This document shows positions 19,094-31,022 of a stretch of 64,000 nucleotides of DNA, piece by piece. The DNA is from Ottelia alismoides (taxonomy: Eukaryota; Streptophyta; Magnoliopsida; Alismatales; Hydrocharitaceae). The notes below the pieces were generated by a model. That model was given only the letters and a program-made list of their open reading frames with translations, did no database searches and was not told the DNA's origin. The stretch is from NCBI GenBank assembly GCA_037367405.1, contig JAZKJV010000679.1:434001-498000 (forward strand), in the 5' to 3' direction. Numbering within the stretch: the first letter of the stretch is position 1; every line of letters starts with the position of its first letter. Position numbers and translations under genes: made by a program.

Positions 19094-19300
19094 TGTAATG
19101 TCCCGGGCTTAGGTCCCTGGTTCGTTATCGAGGAAAACTGACCCTGACAACTTGTTGGGTACGGGCCCAAATGGATCCGTTGACAACCACCCAAAATGCT
19201 TAAGCCCAAGTTGTCAAGTAGTAATCCCCATCACTTATAAACCATACCCACACTTCGTGAGTTTTAGGTATGGCACTATGTTTGGGGTTGGGGTGTTACA
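19094..19300 (-). repeat. TRIM 5' LTR (right copy)
   Basis: 207 bp, adjacent on its left to the primer binding site, so it is the 5' LTR on the minus strand. Confidence 0.9.
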
Positions 19301-19305
19301 GTGGA

Positions 19306-20730
19306 AAAAATTGTGTGTGTGTGGTGGGGGGAGGTCATTATTTGCCGTTCTAGAAATTTGTACAATAAATGATATAATGTTCGGACTTTTAAAATTATTT
19401 TGCAAAATTTTGGTCCTCTTATTGATTTTTCAATATTTTCAGAATTCAATAATTGAAAATTTTATGTTTTTAATATTTGTTTCAAGTTTCAATTGAGTCC
19501 CCCGATGAGCTATCAATAATTTTAGGAACTTTTTTAGTACACTCTACAATTTACACAATAACTAAATATTAAAATTATTTTTCAACTCAGGGTGATTTTG
19601 GAAATTACAAAAAGGGCCTTAGGATTCAATTCTCCATATGCCCCTAGATTTCTCAAAAAATGTAAAATTCTCTAAAGTTAAAAAAAAAACAACAAAAATA
19701 ATGAAAAATCCAAACAATTCAAAAAAGACCTATATAGTCTTGAATATGTCTGGAATCTAGTTACATAGGTTCTCCCATATTTCAAAATATTAAATACAAA
19801 AAGAAAAATAAGAATCCAAATCAAAGTCAATAAGTATGAAAATGTCATAGAAAGAGCAATAAATGTTTGTGCAAAAGTCTGTGGATCAATCCTTGACTTA
19901 TCCTAACATTGTTTCATGTGAAATTGAGAAAATTTTGCGAGGAATCATTTTTCTTGTAATGATAAGATATATATCGGAGACCCTTCGTTTTTCATGAATA
20001 TGCACAACTGTAAATAAAAATACATTATTTAACACATCGAAAATTGCATTTTCATTATTATATGTTTAGCTACTGAAAATATGCTAATGAATATTAAATT
20101 ATTTATTGACATAGGTTACTTCTAATGTAGTGTGGGTACATGAACCCTACCTCATCTTTATCTTGGCCATGTTCAAATGTGTAATGTGTGGGTGTAGTGC
20201 ACCTTAGTAAAACTATTCTAACTTTGGTTATGAATCCACTTATGACAGTTCTCAATGCATATAGAAAACATCCTACTCTATCCTCCCCACCCTCTTCAGG
20301 AAACGGATCTTCTGCTGTAACAATTTTGTTGTAACGCAGAGGGTCGTCCGATCCTCATCCAACGGATCTCCATCGTTGCAGCATATAATTGTAACAACAA
20401 CGAATCCTCTATGTCCCTCTCCATCCACCGATTCAAATTCATCTGCATTTCCTATCTCCAGCCTCCAAGATACAAAAGTTCTCAAGTAAATAGTGTTTAT
20501 GTTTCATGTATATTTCACATCTTCGTAACCAATCATGTTTCATGTTGTCCCTTCTTGTACAAAATTAGATAGCAATTTTATACCTAGGTATGGAGTTAGA
20601 AATACCAGTACTTCGTCTGAACCTATGGCGTCCCTACATGTGGCTTCTAGTCTAATTATATTTTAGCATCTAAATGTAAGAAATTATATGCATGCAACTA
20701 CCATATATGGTAGTTGTCAACTTTATTTTT
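19306..20730. other. Non-coding AT-rich spacer
   Basis: I see no supported gene, terminal repeat or RNA. Short frames here are isolated and lack any recognisable motif. Confidence 0.4.
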
Positions 20731-21215
20731 ATTTATTATTTTGTGGCTCATGATTAATTATGAAAGGATGCATCTTATGGGAAGTTGCTCTTGGTGGTTA
20801 CCTTAATGGATAGGTAACCATCATGTATTATAAGTATTGTTTGGGGTCCCCTCTCCCTCAACTAATGAATGCAAGATGATCCATTACTCAAGCATATTGG
20901 GCAAGAGTTGAAAAGGAGAAGGAAATCCCATCTACATCACTTCATTTCCACTACGATGGCTTCCGGTAACTTTTAAATATCATAGATCTATTTTGATTAA
21001 GTTAATAGATCTAACAATTAGATCTATCGATTGGTATCAGAGCTAACAATTAGATCTAACAATTCGCAGCCTTATTGTTAATTATAAAGTTATTTGCCAT
21101 CGTTAGTGAACGTCGGATATATTCTTTTTTATTCTGCCGAGTACATGAAGTACTTCATCCGGATTCACAAATACAGGAGGCGTAATCAGCCATTGATTTT
21201 ATTTTATTTATATGA
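20731..21215 (+). mobile_element. LTR retrotransposon 5' end, cut by the assembly gap
   Basis: A tRNA-Met primer site TGGTATCAGAGC at 21032-21043 follows a transcript-like stretch (tattataagtattg, then CT-rich) with the look of an LTR R/U5 region. The LTR start and the internal region are not resolved, since the gap begins at 21216. Lineage unknown. Confidence 0.45.
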
Positions 21216-21315
21216 NNNNNNNNNNNNNNNNNNNNNNNNNNNNNNNNNNNNNNNNNNNNNNNNNNNNNNNNNNNNNNNNNNNNNNNNNNNNNNNNNNNNN
21301 NNNNNNNNNNNNNNN
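21216..21315. other. Assembly gap of 100 N
   Basis: Exactly 100 N, a common placeholder for a gap of unknown size. Frames translated across it are meaningless. Confidence 0.99.
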
Positions 21316-22245
21316 TACCATAGTTTGGTTAAGAGGGGTAAAATAGGAAACCTTCATCTTCTTCCTCGGGTTGACCTTCGGGACAGTCGGCGGCGTGGGC
21401 AGTGGCATCATCTTTGTGCTGTAAGGCAGCCGACGACATGAGAAGAGGGGAAGGAGGATGGGGAAGCTCGAGGCGGATGAGAGGTGGGGAGAAGGATGGG
21501 GAAAGATGGGGTGGAGGAGGGGCAGAGGAGGGTGGCCTGGGTGCGGAGGAGAAGAGGGGGCGAGAAAAGGAGGGGGGAAGCTCAGGGCGGTGGAGGGGGA
21601 TGCTCGAGGTGGAGGAGAGGAGGGGCGAAGGAGGGGGTTAGATGAGGGCGGAGAAGAAGAGGGGGCGGAGGAAAGGAGGAGAGAAGCTTGGGGCGGGGGA
21701 GGGTGGCTTGTAGGAAGGGGAGGAGGAGGATGGCCTGGAGGCGGAGGAAAAGAGGGGGAAAGCTCTGGGCGAATGAGTGGGGATGCTCGGGGCATAGGAG
21801 AGGAGGGGACGGAGGAGGGGAGAAGCTCCAAGAGGAGGAGAGGAGGGGGAGGGGGAAGTCGACCTAGGGAGGATTGGAACTGGCGTGAGGCGAAGTCAAG
21901 CTTGAGTGCCTTGAAGGAGTCGAAGGCATCGTCGATCTCAACTATGGCAGCAAAGTGGGACTTGAGGGAGTGGACGATCTCAGCTTGGAAGTCGACAACG
22001 GCCTGCTTATGGACGACGATGAGGCGGAGGGCAGTGCCGCCGAAGGCGGAGGCCATGGGAGAGGGTGATACGGTCAACAAAGACCTCATAGTTCATTTTT
22101 TTCTAATTTACTTCCGCTTGTGCCCTCAATGTTAATGTCCGTTCGCATTGAAGATGGACGGCAACTCACATGAGGGGCATAAGTGATAGAATGATGAAAA
22201 GTCGGGGGCACAAGTGATATTCCCAAAAAAGAAAGGGCCTAATTG
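21316..22245 (-). mobile_element. Pack-MULE-like segment with a GC-rich captured frame
   Basis: On the minus strand an open frame starts near 22054 (MASAFGGTALRLIVVHKQAV, then DFQAEIVHSLKSHFAAIVEI) and runs into low-complexity proline-rich sequence to the gap. The first 60 residues look like real protein but I do not recognise the family. The right edge (22150-22240) carries the repeated words ggggcataagtgata, gggcacaagtgatat and gggcctaattgatat, typical of MULE terminal repeats. The left terminus is lost in or near the gap. Confidence 0.45.
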
Positions 22246-23151
22246 ATATTGGAATATCTCAGACGAACACAACTGATAAAAATCATAAATATAATATATA
22301 ATTGAAACAATTGATGTAACATAAATGTATTTGCAAATATTGATAAACTGTTTTTTTTTAAAAAAATATTATATTTGCATATATATATATATAGGCACAC
22401 ATTTTTAGTTAATGTTACATATATAAACACGTAGATACAAACAAATACACATGAATGGATAAATATGTAAAGATATATACACACATAACCAATGCAATAT
22501 CTATAAAATATACGCATATCTACGATGCAATACTTCTATGTATTTGTATTAAAATGCATACAGAACATACATATCTTAAGGTACACGTGTAATTTTTTTT
22601 CCCATATACAGCATCAAATATCATGCATATATATACATGTGTAATATTTTATATCATTATAATAGAATGAAAATAGTTGTGACCCATTCTTTGTAACAAG
22701 TGTTTGTGACTGAGTTGATTGGTATTTTTGTTTGGCAAGGTAGACCATCGTTTTTAACTTGAAACCATTGCTATTTTTGAATGAAATCAAATTTGAATTT
22801 TGGTTAAATGTCGATTAATCCTGATTGAACTAGATTCCAACTAACTGACTGAATCGATGCTTTAACCAAAACAATTACAATTTAGCAAATCTAATTGATT
22901 AAAGCTTTTTATAGATTATTCTGACCATTAAAAGAATGATGTGGGATTAAAGGGGTCAATTGTTCATGGATAGAAAGACCTATTAAGGTTGTACGTGTGA
23001 TGTTATTGGTGGGTATGAGGGGAGGCATGTGCTCTTTAAATATTAGTAGGTCTCCGATTCCAAGAAAAATAATTTTGGCACCTAGTCCCGCTAATCATAT
23101 TATTTTTAAAAGTTTGAGCACAAAAATGTATATTTTTACACCACATCCCGT
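22246..23151. other. Non-coding AT-rich spacer
   Basis: AT-rich with many tatata and acata runs (22300-22640). No gene recognised. Confidence 0.4.
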
Positions 23152-23168
23152 AAACTCTTGTTTAATTA

Positions 23169-23260
23169 GAACTCTCTAATGATCTAGTGGTAAAATCAAT
23201 GGCTCTCGCTAAAAAAGATCGAATCCCTCCCTCCAACTCCACCCCCTACTAGTATTAAAA
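23169..23260 (+). mobile_element. Short tRNA-derived SINE with target duplication
   Basis: A 92-bp unit with a pol III A-box-like ATCTAGTGGTAAAATC (about 23182) and a B-box GATCGAATCC (about 23218), about 37 bases apart as in tRNA. It ends in an AAAAA tail. It is flanked by AAACTCTTGTTTAATTA (23152-23168) and AAACTCTTGTTTTAATTA (23261-23278), a 17-base target duplication with one inserted T. Confidence 0.7.
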
Positions 23261-23278
23261 AAACTCTTGTTTTAATTA

Positions 23279-24028
23279 TACCACACCCTCCATTATCTTC
23301 ATATTTACCGCACGACCCCTTCAACTGCATTAAACGCTGGTATTAACGTAATGGAGCAATCGAATCAATAGTTGCATTGACAACATTGCCCCTAACAACC
23401 CTCTTCTTCGATTTCGACCGTCCATCTTCGATGCTCACTGTTGGTGAGTGTATCCGTCAACCATTCGAATGATATGATTGTCAACGAGGAAGGTGAGTCG
23501 TCGTTTGCGCAGGCTCGGAGAACCTAACCTGCATGGCATCCGAATCGCAATCATGCAGTGTATGCAGCCAACTTGGGCTCCCTCTTCCTTATCCTGGATG
23601 TAGGACATGGTACATGACAAGCCAATAGTTTGGAGAAGATGATTGGGTCAAGGAATTTATTGCCCAATGTGGACCTTAATGCATGTGCCTGAGGCACAAG
23701 TGCCAAACCGTATCAACTCCAAACGTCCAAAATGCACATCTTTTCGCATTGTCTACTTGTGCATTCTTCTCTCTGTGATTTTGGGAAGATGACAACAACA
23801 CTCATCGCCATTGATGCATCCAGTGACCCACCTATACTAATGGGCCACGCCGGGATACTGACTGCGATCCCGGATGCATCTCACATGCATAAAGCATCTC
23901 CCTCTTTCATCTATCGTCGACTGGCATAGTCATGAGCTCTAGTATCACGCTAGCCAACTATGTCCAGAAGACTAGTAAGGAAACACCGATGTAAGATACC
24001 ACCCGAATATTGAGTGAGAGCATAGTTG
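23279..24028. other. Non-coding spacer
   Basis: No supported gene. Codon-like stretches at 23430-23930 have no motif I can name. Confidence 0.35.
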
Positions 24029-24037
24029 TTAAGAAAA

Positions 24038-25259
24038 GGGATTTTTACACCTATAACTTTGAGTAATTTCATAATTACAATCATAACTCCGCATAATCGT
24101 GAATTACTTACAGAATCCTGAATAATGCTTAACTCTTACACTTATAACCCATTGTTAACTTCCATCCAATTTAAGGTGAAAGATGGAGGTATATGTCAAT
24201 TATTTTATATTTTATACCCTTTAAGTTTTCACTATTTACAAATGAGACAACCTTCTTCCTCCTCCAGCTCCCATCCTCCTCCCCTTCATCTTCCAGCACC
24301 CACTCTTCCTCCCCTCCCTCCGGTCGACCACGTCCTCCTCCTCTCCTTCATCCTTTGGCACCTGCTTGCAAGCTTCCGAACTACTCTCGTCGTCATGAAC
24401 ACGAACCAGATACTTATATTTGATTCTTTACGTATTTTAATGAAGAAATAACAGGTTGAAAACATTTTTCTAAAAAATGTCCAAGACGGAGCAAAGATGG
24501 TCTGTGGAAAGAGTTGACGTCCTGTGGCTGGATATTCTCCATGGAGAAAACATACCGTCATTTCGTCTGTACCGTCAACTTGATGTTTAAGGTTTGACGT
24601 CCTGTGTCGGCGGTGCTTTGATGATGGTGGAGGACGGCAGCGACGGAGGTTGCAGGTGGAGGACGTATCCACCTTAAATGCGCCTGAAGATGCTCATCAA
24701 CCTCCCGCCAACCACCATCATCAAAGCACCGCCGCCTGCCTGTGAGCATCGACACCCGCACCGAAGTTCCCTCCCCCCAAGCCGCGTTCCCTTTGCCGCC
24801 GGTGCATGCTTTCTAAGCCCCTCCCCCGCTCCTACACTCGCATCGAAGACCCCTCACCCCAGGCCACGTCCCCTCCACCAGCACCCGCGTCGAAGCCCCC
24901 TCCCCAAGGTCGTGTCCCCTCCATCGCCACCCCCACCCGCACATCCCTTCGCCCCTGTTCTGCTGAAGCCCCACCCCACCCGTTGTCAAGCACCCATCAA
25001 AGGCCCCCTGCCAGCCACTACCAGCAAGAAACACCCCTCTACAAGAAATGTTTTCTCTCTTTTTTTTTGGTTAATCATGGTCGTCAGATGTAAATTGGTT
25101 AGAATAACTCACTCATATGATTGAATAAACATATTAAACTAACGGAGAGTTATAAGTGTGAGACAAAGTGACTATCCAAGGTTCCTCGTGTAATTCACGA
25201 TTATACGAGGTTATGATTGTAATTACGAAATTACTCAGAATTATGAGTGTAAAAATCCC
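24038..25259. mobile_element. Mutator-like element with perfect 9-bp target duplication
   Basis: A 1222-bp element. Both ends begin GGGATTTTTACAC and the inverted repeats extend about 75 bp (taatttcataattacaatca on the left, the inverse with few changes on the right). TTAAGAAAA flanks both sides exactly (24029-24037, 25260-25268). The interior is C-rich with proline-rich frames at 24260-24400 and 24680-25060 and no transposase, so it is non-autonomous and may carry captured host sequence. Confidence 0.88.
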
Positions 25260-25739
25260 TTAAGAAAAACATAAGCACAATCCACCAACACCACCACAAA
25301 TGCGCTTGAAAAATAATCCAAGATATGACAATGTCCGGTTGTCTCTTACGACCATCAACGAGGGTCGCATCAAAGCCTCCAAACCGGTTACGTGTTCAGC
25401 CATCACAAGAAACAGTGGAAAAAGATAGATGATCGATCATAGAATAGCCAATCATCTAAGCTCCTCGATTGTTATTGTCAGGTCGGAGATTGATCCATGA
25501 AGCATTACCCGATGCGAACTTGAATCACTCGAAAAAGGTGTGTCAGGAGCAACACTGCTGCCTCGTGGAAAAAACATACTAACGAGCAGGGTGATTGGAT
25601 GCGGCCATGGGCAGAGAGGATGTGGACTCGTCTCAACAGCCTCCCACTTTCAGGCCGGTGCTATCGTTGACTCGTAACAAGCCGAGCTACATCTTTTTTT
25701 CCCTCCTAGACATCACGCACATTCATATAATCTAACATC

Positions 25740-26190
25740 GAATGTTGGCATATTACAAAGAAACTGTTGAGAGACGGGCAACAAGTTGCGCCGCCAATCC
25801 CTTTTGGATAGCAAATCCAATTCTTCGGAACAAAACATCCATAGACCTGGGAACCATAACATTACGATGCATAATTTTCTGGACCCTCTTAAGGAGCTCT
25901 ACAACTTCAGACTCAAGAACCCAAAGGTATCAAACCCGAAAGGGATGAATACATGTTGATTGTCAATACAAGCTTTTTCATGTTTAGCAACTTTGGCTGA
26001 GGCAGCTTTCTGTGCAAGCATAACCCGCAGTAAAATCACTTTTTATCAGACCAACTAATGGAGACACTCCAGTTAAATCAACACATGTATGTTTTCCTCC
26101 AGCCCAATCAAAAATTAAAACATCCGCTAGTCTGAGTGTGGATCTCCCCTCATGTGGATCAGACAAAAATTCACAGTGCTTCTTCCTTTG
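25740..26190 (-). pseudogene. Remnant of a transposon-associated protein
   Basis: Minus-strand frames give LADVLIFDWAGGKHTCVDLT, then GVSPLVG, then a broken part with HPF, VVELLKRVQKIMHRN and IGFAIQKGLAAQLVARL. I recall this order (ADVLxxxW...CxDxTGVSP...F.IQKGxxAQLVxRLP) from reverse-transcriptase-associated proteins repeated in plant genomes, though I cannot name the element class. Stops and shifts break it. Confidence 0.5.
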
Positions 26191-27311
26191 ACGCTACATC
26201 CGGCGATACAAATTATACACTGATTATTCGTTAAACAATTTGACTAATTACAAGTCGTGCATGACGATCACTGCGGTCAAACACATCCAGAAACTGAACA
26301 TTAGTATTACTCCACATAGAACCAATGACTGTAGAAGAAAGAAGCCTTCTCACCCTGCGCATGATTTGCATGATAATTGATGCCATCTAAAAAGATGAGT
26401 AAACAAAAAAAAGTCATGTAGTTGAGAATCCAGGGGCACATTATACAATTGAACTTGCACTATGTACAACATCTTGTTCCGAATTACTGAGGTTTTTGAG
26501 AAAGATAGAAAGAGAGGGAGGGAGGAGAGAGTCTGCATAATTGGTACAAAATTCTTATCAGTCTGGGCAAAATGGTTTCAGCACTAAAATCACAAAGAAC
26601 ATTCCAAGATTTTACCAGCATGACAGCGAATCACGACTTCGAGATGATCTGCTATATGAAAGAGAAGGGAGCTTCTCTGCAACAGTGTACAAAGCCGTAA
26701 AGGATTAACATCTCTAGGGAGAGAAAGGGAGGCTCCAAGGGCCAGCAATGCGATGCTCTTTTCGAATGGACTTTTTTTTGAAGATGCCTATAAACAGCAT
26801 GGAGATGCCATTTTACGCCTACAAAACAGTAGCTTCTTAAGATATCGCAGGGGGTCTACGATATAATCACCTTAATACATTGAAAGGAATTCAATCCAAA
26901 GTTCATCATATGGTTACTGAATACTGACATGATGGAAAGCAATCACCCAACTGCAAATCAGATTGTCAGAGAAGGATGACTACCACCTTCCCTAGACCAT
27001 CATGCATGCTATGATGCTATCAAATGAAAACTAATGCGCTATATATAAACATCGAGTCAAGCATCGCTCAGTCAGAAATTCTATAAACTTCAGATGGCGA
27101 GAAGGTCAGGCATATACAAGAAGCATGTGGGTTTTAGCTGAGTAGGCACACATCAGAGAGGAGTTAAAATGTTTGACATTATCAGAGGAGTTGGAATTGC
27201 ATTGCCTAGCATTTAAAAAAGTTCAATGGACAGAGGTCACTTGGCCAGCGATACATGTCGACTTGGTAGAGTGCAGCGCTAAATCTACGTTTGCCACATG
27301 AAAAATGAATT
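26191..27311. other. Non-coding spacer
   Basis: No supported gene. Possibly continues the decayed element to its left. Confidence 0.35.
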
Positions 27312-27342
27312 TGATAATTTACTGGCTGCCTTGACACTAAAA

Positions 27343-27465
27343 ACAACAATAACAAAGCCTTTGCCCACAATTAAGTAGTGTCGGCTACATGGATTTTTGC
27401 ATCCATTCAGATCTATTTTGGGTCATTCTTGGGTTTAAATCCAAATAACTAAGATCCCTTCGGAT
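27343..27465 (-). mobile_element. 5'-truncated LINE insertion with a 30-bp direct repeat
   Basis: The minus strand matches the 3' end of the LINE at 1970-2085 (same order of ttatttggatttaaaccc, agatttgaatg, catgtagccgaccctactta-like and gttattgttg words). The flanks at 27312-27341 and 27463-27492 are a direct repeat of about 30 bp with four differences, which looks like an old target duplication around a very short LINE tail. Confidence 0.65.
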
Positions 27466-27492
27466 AATTTAGTGGTTGTCTTGACACTAGAA

Positions 27493-28914
27493 TGCAAATA
27501 AAATGGTTATAGTAAATAGGTTACAAAAATGGGTAATGCATTGTACATGTTTTCCTTGAACAATTAGCTAATTCAATAATCCTTAAAAAATGTTCAAAGA
27601 ACAGAAAAGAGGAGAGGCGATTAATCAAGGCAATTACTTTCTTGAAAAAATAACCAGTTTACTTGTGATGCGTGGACTAGTGTTGAATATGCAGCTAAGC
27701 CAGGAGACCCTAATCATAGTTAAAAGATAAGGATGAATTATGTGGGAAGCTTGTGTAGATTGAAAATGTGGCTTACTGATAATAAAATCATAATTTACAT
27801 TCAATAATGTCAATTGATCTCAAAAAATAATAATAATGACAAACAACCTACCATAACAATATGTGATATTGACAGAGCCTAATCAAATAGGGAGACAACT
27901 CGATCTGATCAAAAAATTAATTAAGAATTCGCTACTCGATGGAAATTTGGGATGATAAGTCATACTTATTTTGATTTCAAAGACAGGTTACTAGTTTGCA
28001 CATGCTAAAGAAAATATGCCGACGAAATAGCACGTGCAGATCCTTAAAAAAAGAAAAAATAAATGCTGGTAGATATTTGCATTTCTTTTAGAAAAATCAT
28101 ATTAAGAGTTATAAGGATTTTAAACAGGAAAAATGCAAGTTCGCTAACAAAATCCTCTTTCAAATGGACAAAGGAATTGATGGTGATGCCACGCATAAAA
28201 TTAATGCAGGGAGGTACAAGTGGAGAGGAGCTTCGGGTATTCTTTATTATAAGAATATATCTTTAAAGCTCAAAGGTAAATGCAACAAAGCTACAATGAG
28301 CTGCAGTATTTTAGGGAAACAAGTGTTGGTCAGTTAGCTATGGCAGTGTCTATCAAGTTCTACAAGTTGAACAGACCTCAACTCAGAGCTCAGACTTGTC
28401 AAGTAAACCAAAGCTCAAACTTGCGCTCAAACTCAACCAAGTATGTTTTGATATCATGCACATTGTAATATAACTTTGTGGGTGTGTTCTTAACTTCATA
28501 CCAAGCCTAGGTGATGAGTAGAATAATGATCAACTAAAACTCGATTGTTGTATGACTATTGAGCCAAAATTGTAGATCGGACTCAACTCATTAAACTTAG
28601 CGATCCAGATGCAAGCGACAAACACGTTGAGTCCAAGTCGAATTCACCGATCCTACGCTCCCCCCCCCCCCCCCGTTAAATATAGATGTGCAAAGAATGT
28701 CTATAGTAAGATGGATTTGTTTCGACCGTTAAAAAGGAACGAATTCACAATCTGAGTATCATACAACAGGTTGATGCAGCACGGATAGAAGATTAAATGA
28801 GAGAAACTTGTCCAAGGTGAATTTGAAGTGTACAAAAACTGACATTTAAAGGTCTAGTTCGAAGTCAGAAGCTAGATGTGCTTTGTTATAGATGGTGTGG
28901 AAGACTAAAGAAAT
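27493..28914. other. Non-coding spacer
   Basis: AT-rich with a run of about 16 C at 28660-28675. No gene supported. Confidence 0.35.
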
Positions 28915-28978
28915 GTTAGAATCTGAAGTTATTCATTTTTCTAACATGGTATCAGAGCGAAAAGAATAATCTAGAGGA

Positions 28979-31020
28979 TGAGAGGGGGTAAGGGTGCTTC
29001 GAAGGCGGCTCGTGCATGGCGCAAAGTCTGCCACGCAGGGGTGGAGAGGGAGGCTCGTTTTCGCGACCGCCATAGGGTGGTTGGGGAGACTCAAAGTTCT
29101 CAGGGGGAGTTCGCAGGAGGGGGATACTACTGAGGAGGGGGTAGGAGGGGTGGAGTCTGGAGGTTCGGGGGGCTGGTCGCCGGTGTCGCATAGGAAGCCG
29201 GGTCGGCGTTGCTTCCGCTGCAGGGGGCGAGGGCACATTGCTTCGACCTGAGCCCTCCCCCCCTTGTTTCGCTTTTGGCCGGGTGGGCCACCGTCGTATC
29301 CATTGTCCGGCTACGTCGCTTCTAGATTGGGCTGGCGGAGTTCGGGAAGAGTTGGTTGGCGGGTCTGAGAAGTCTGGCGTGCATGGGGGCGAGGCGGTGG
29401 CCCGGGATCCTGACACGGCTCCTGGCGTAGGTGGGGGCAAGGCGGTGGCTGCGGGGACCGACGTGGCATTCCCAACCTCGACGGAGGCGGTTGGAGGTTT
29501 CTCAGGTGTGGATGGCATTTTGATTGGAGCTCTTCTGGGCAATTGCGGTGGCTCGATGACCGATGGCGTTTCGTCCCTCACCGCACTGGATGGGGGGTCT
29601 CCCGTTGCCTTGGCGGGGACTTCTGCGGTGACATCGTCCCTCTCCCCAGTGGTCGTTTCTGTGTTCGTGGCCTCTCTGTCGCTCAGAGGAGGCAGCTCCT
29701 GGGTTTGTGGGCGGGCGGAGGTGTTCTCTGGAGGTTGCCTTGATTTCTAGATGGTGTTGGATGCCCGGCGACTAGGGTCGTGTACGTGCAGGGAGCGACG
29801 TTCCTGTCGCGCATGGTCCATGCCCTGAGGTCGTCTCTCTGGCGATTGGGCGAGGTCCTTGAGATCCCGGAGGATGGAACTGCGCCGGGCAGTGATCCAG
29901 AGGTGGTGGTTGTTCTTTTGGATTGTGTCGGGGGATCTCCCTGATTCTCGAAGGTTGTTTTGTCGATGGGTCGCTTCGCTTTTAGGTTGCAGGTGTGTAT
30001 TCCGGAGCCACCGCCGACACCTCCGGACCCGGTGGTTGCTGGTGGCGTCGTTCGGTCACCCCTTGATCGCGCCGAAGGGGGCGGTTCAGATTCCGGGGAT
30101 GCGGCATTCATGGCCTCGGCGGATGGCGTTTCGATCGACGACGAATCCGTTTCTGTTGGTGGCGCTTCGGCTTCAGCGAAGTTGGCTGCGTCATTCATTG
30201 GGGGAGGCGTTTCGGCTTCTGTGGCGGGAGCAGAACGGTCGCCTCGGGTAGGCCTTGACTCTTCAGGATCCCAAGGGTTGCTTGACTCCGATTCCCACGC
30301 GTTGGAGGCAGGGGACTCTTTGGCTTCTCAACCGTCGACGAAGGGAGATATGTCGGTGGTACTTTTCCCCTGGAGGGGCCCTCTGGGCGCGGTTGGTGAT
30401 TCCGCGTGTGTGGCCGCTCACGTGGGGGGCCCACTTGGCGTCGTACGTGATTCCACGAGGGATGCTGCTCATGTGGGTTCGGGCAAGCCACCTTCGGTCC
30501 TTTATCGGATCCTTCTTTTGGATGATCCACGCCCGACACCGCCTGCTCTGGTTAATTGGCTCTTCCACTCGACGCTCGGGGGTGCGTCGTATTCTCTCCT
30601 GCTCTCGGGGAAGAGCCTCCCGGCTTTTTCCGGCGATGGTGTCTACGACACCCCTGGCAGGGGTGGGAACTTCTTTCCACCTCTGGGGCGTGCCCTTCCG
30701 GTCCCCTTTGCCGAGGTGCTTTGTGGTCGCGAGTAGTTGGGGGCCTCTCGGTTCCTGGGCTCCTCCGGGGGGCTTCCGCGGCTGGGGCGAGGCGCCCTTT
30801 CTTCGTCGGCGATGTCTTCCACTCCTCGGCGGTGGCGGGGGCTTTCGAAAGCTCCGCAGATGGTGGGGGCAGAGCTGACAGGAAGTCCGGGAAGAGATAC
30901 TGCCGGAGGCCTCGGGCCCGAGCTGGCGTTGCGACAGTGGGTCTCTCCTCGGTCTCGGGATTGAAGCTTCAGGTGGCAAAGGCCGCGGGTGTGGTCGACC
31001 TGGGTGTCGGGGATGCAGCT
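28979..31020 (+). pseudogene. LINE ORF1 (gag-like, zinc knuckles), frameshifted
   Basis: Starts at an ATG at 28979 (MRGGKGASKAARAWRK). A first CCHC knuckle is encoded at about 29210-29250 (CFRCRGRGHIASTC) and a second follows after a one-base frame change (CFA-GRVGHRRIHC, about 29268-29310). Downstream frames are glycine- and serine-rich with no clear domain. In L1-type LINEs ORF1 is the RNA-binding chaperone. Several frameshifts are needed to link the parts. Confidence 0.65.
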
Positions 31021-31022
31021 AG

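Larger units (their letters stand above)
18711..19300 (-). mobile_element. Complete TRIM (miniature LTR retrotransposon)
   Basis: A 590-bp element with two 207-bp LTRs (18711-18917, 19094-19300). It reads on the minus strand: the LTR starts TGTAACACCCC, a tRNA-Met primer site TGGTATCAGAGCC is the complement of 19079-19091, and an AAGTGGGGGAGGT polypurine tract is the complement of 18918-18930. Perfect GTGGA target duplication at 18706-18710 and 19301-19305. The internal part is only about 175 bp and non-coding, which defines a TRIM. Confidence 0.93.

Noticed and set aside
21094..22089. Long frames crossing the gap
   Set aside because: They run through 100 N and low-complexity sequence; only the first 60 residues of the minus-strand frame look protein-like.
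28660..28675. Run of C as a regulatory element
   Set aside because: A plain homopolymer with no paired structure or gene nearby; its length may be a sequencing artefact.
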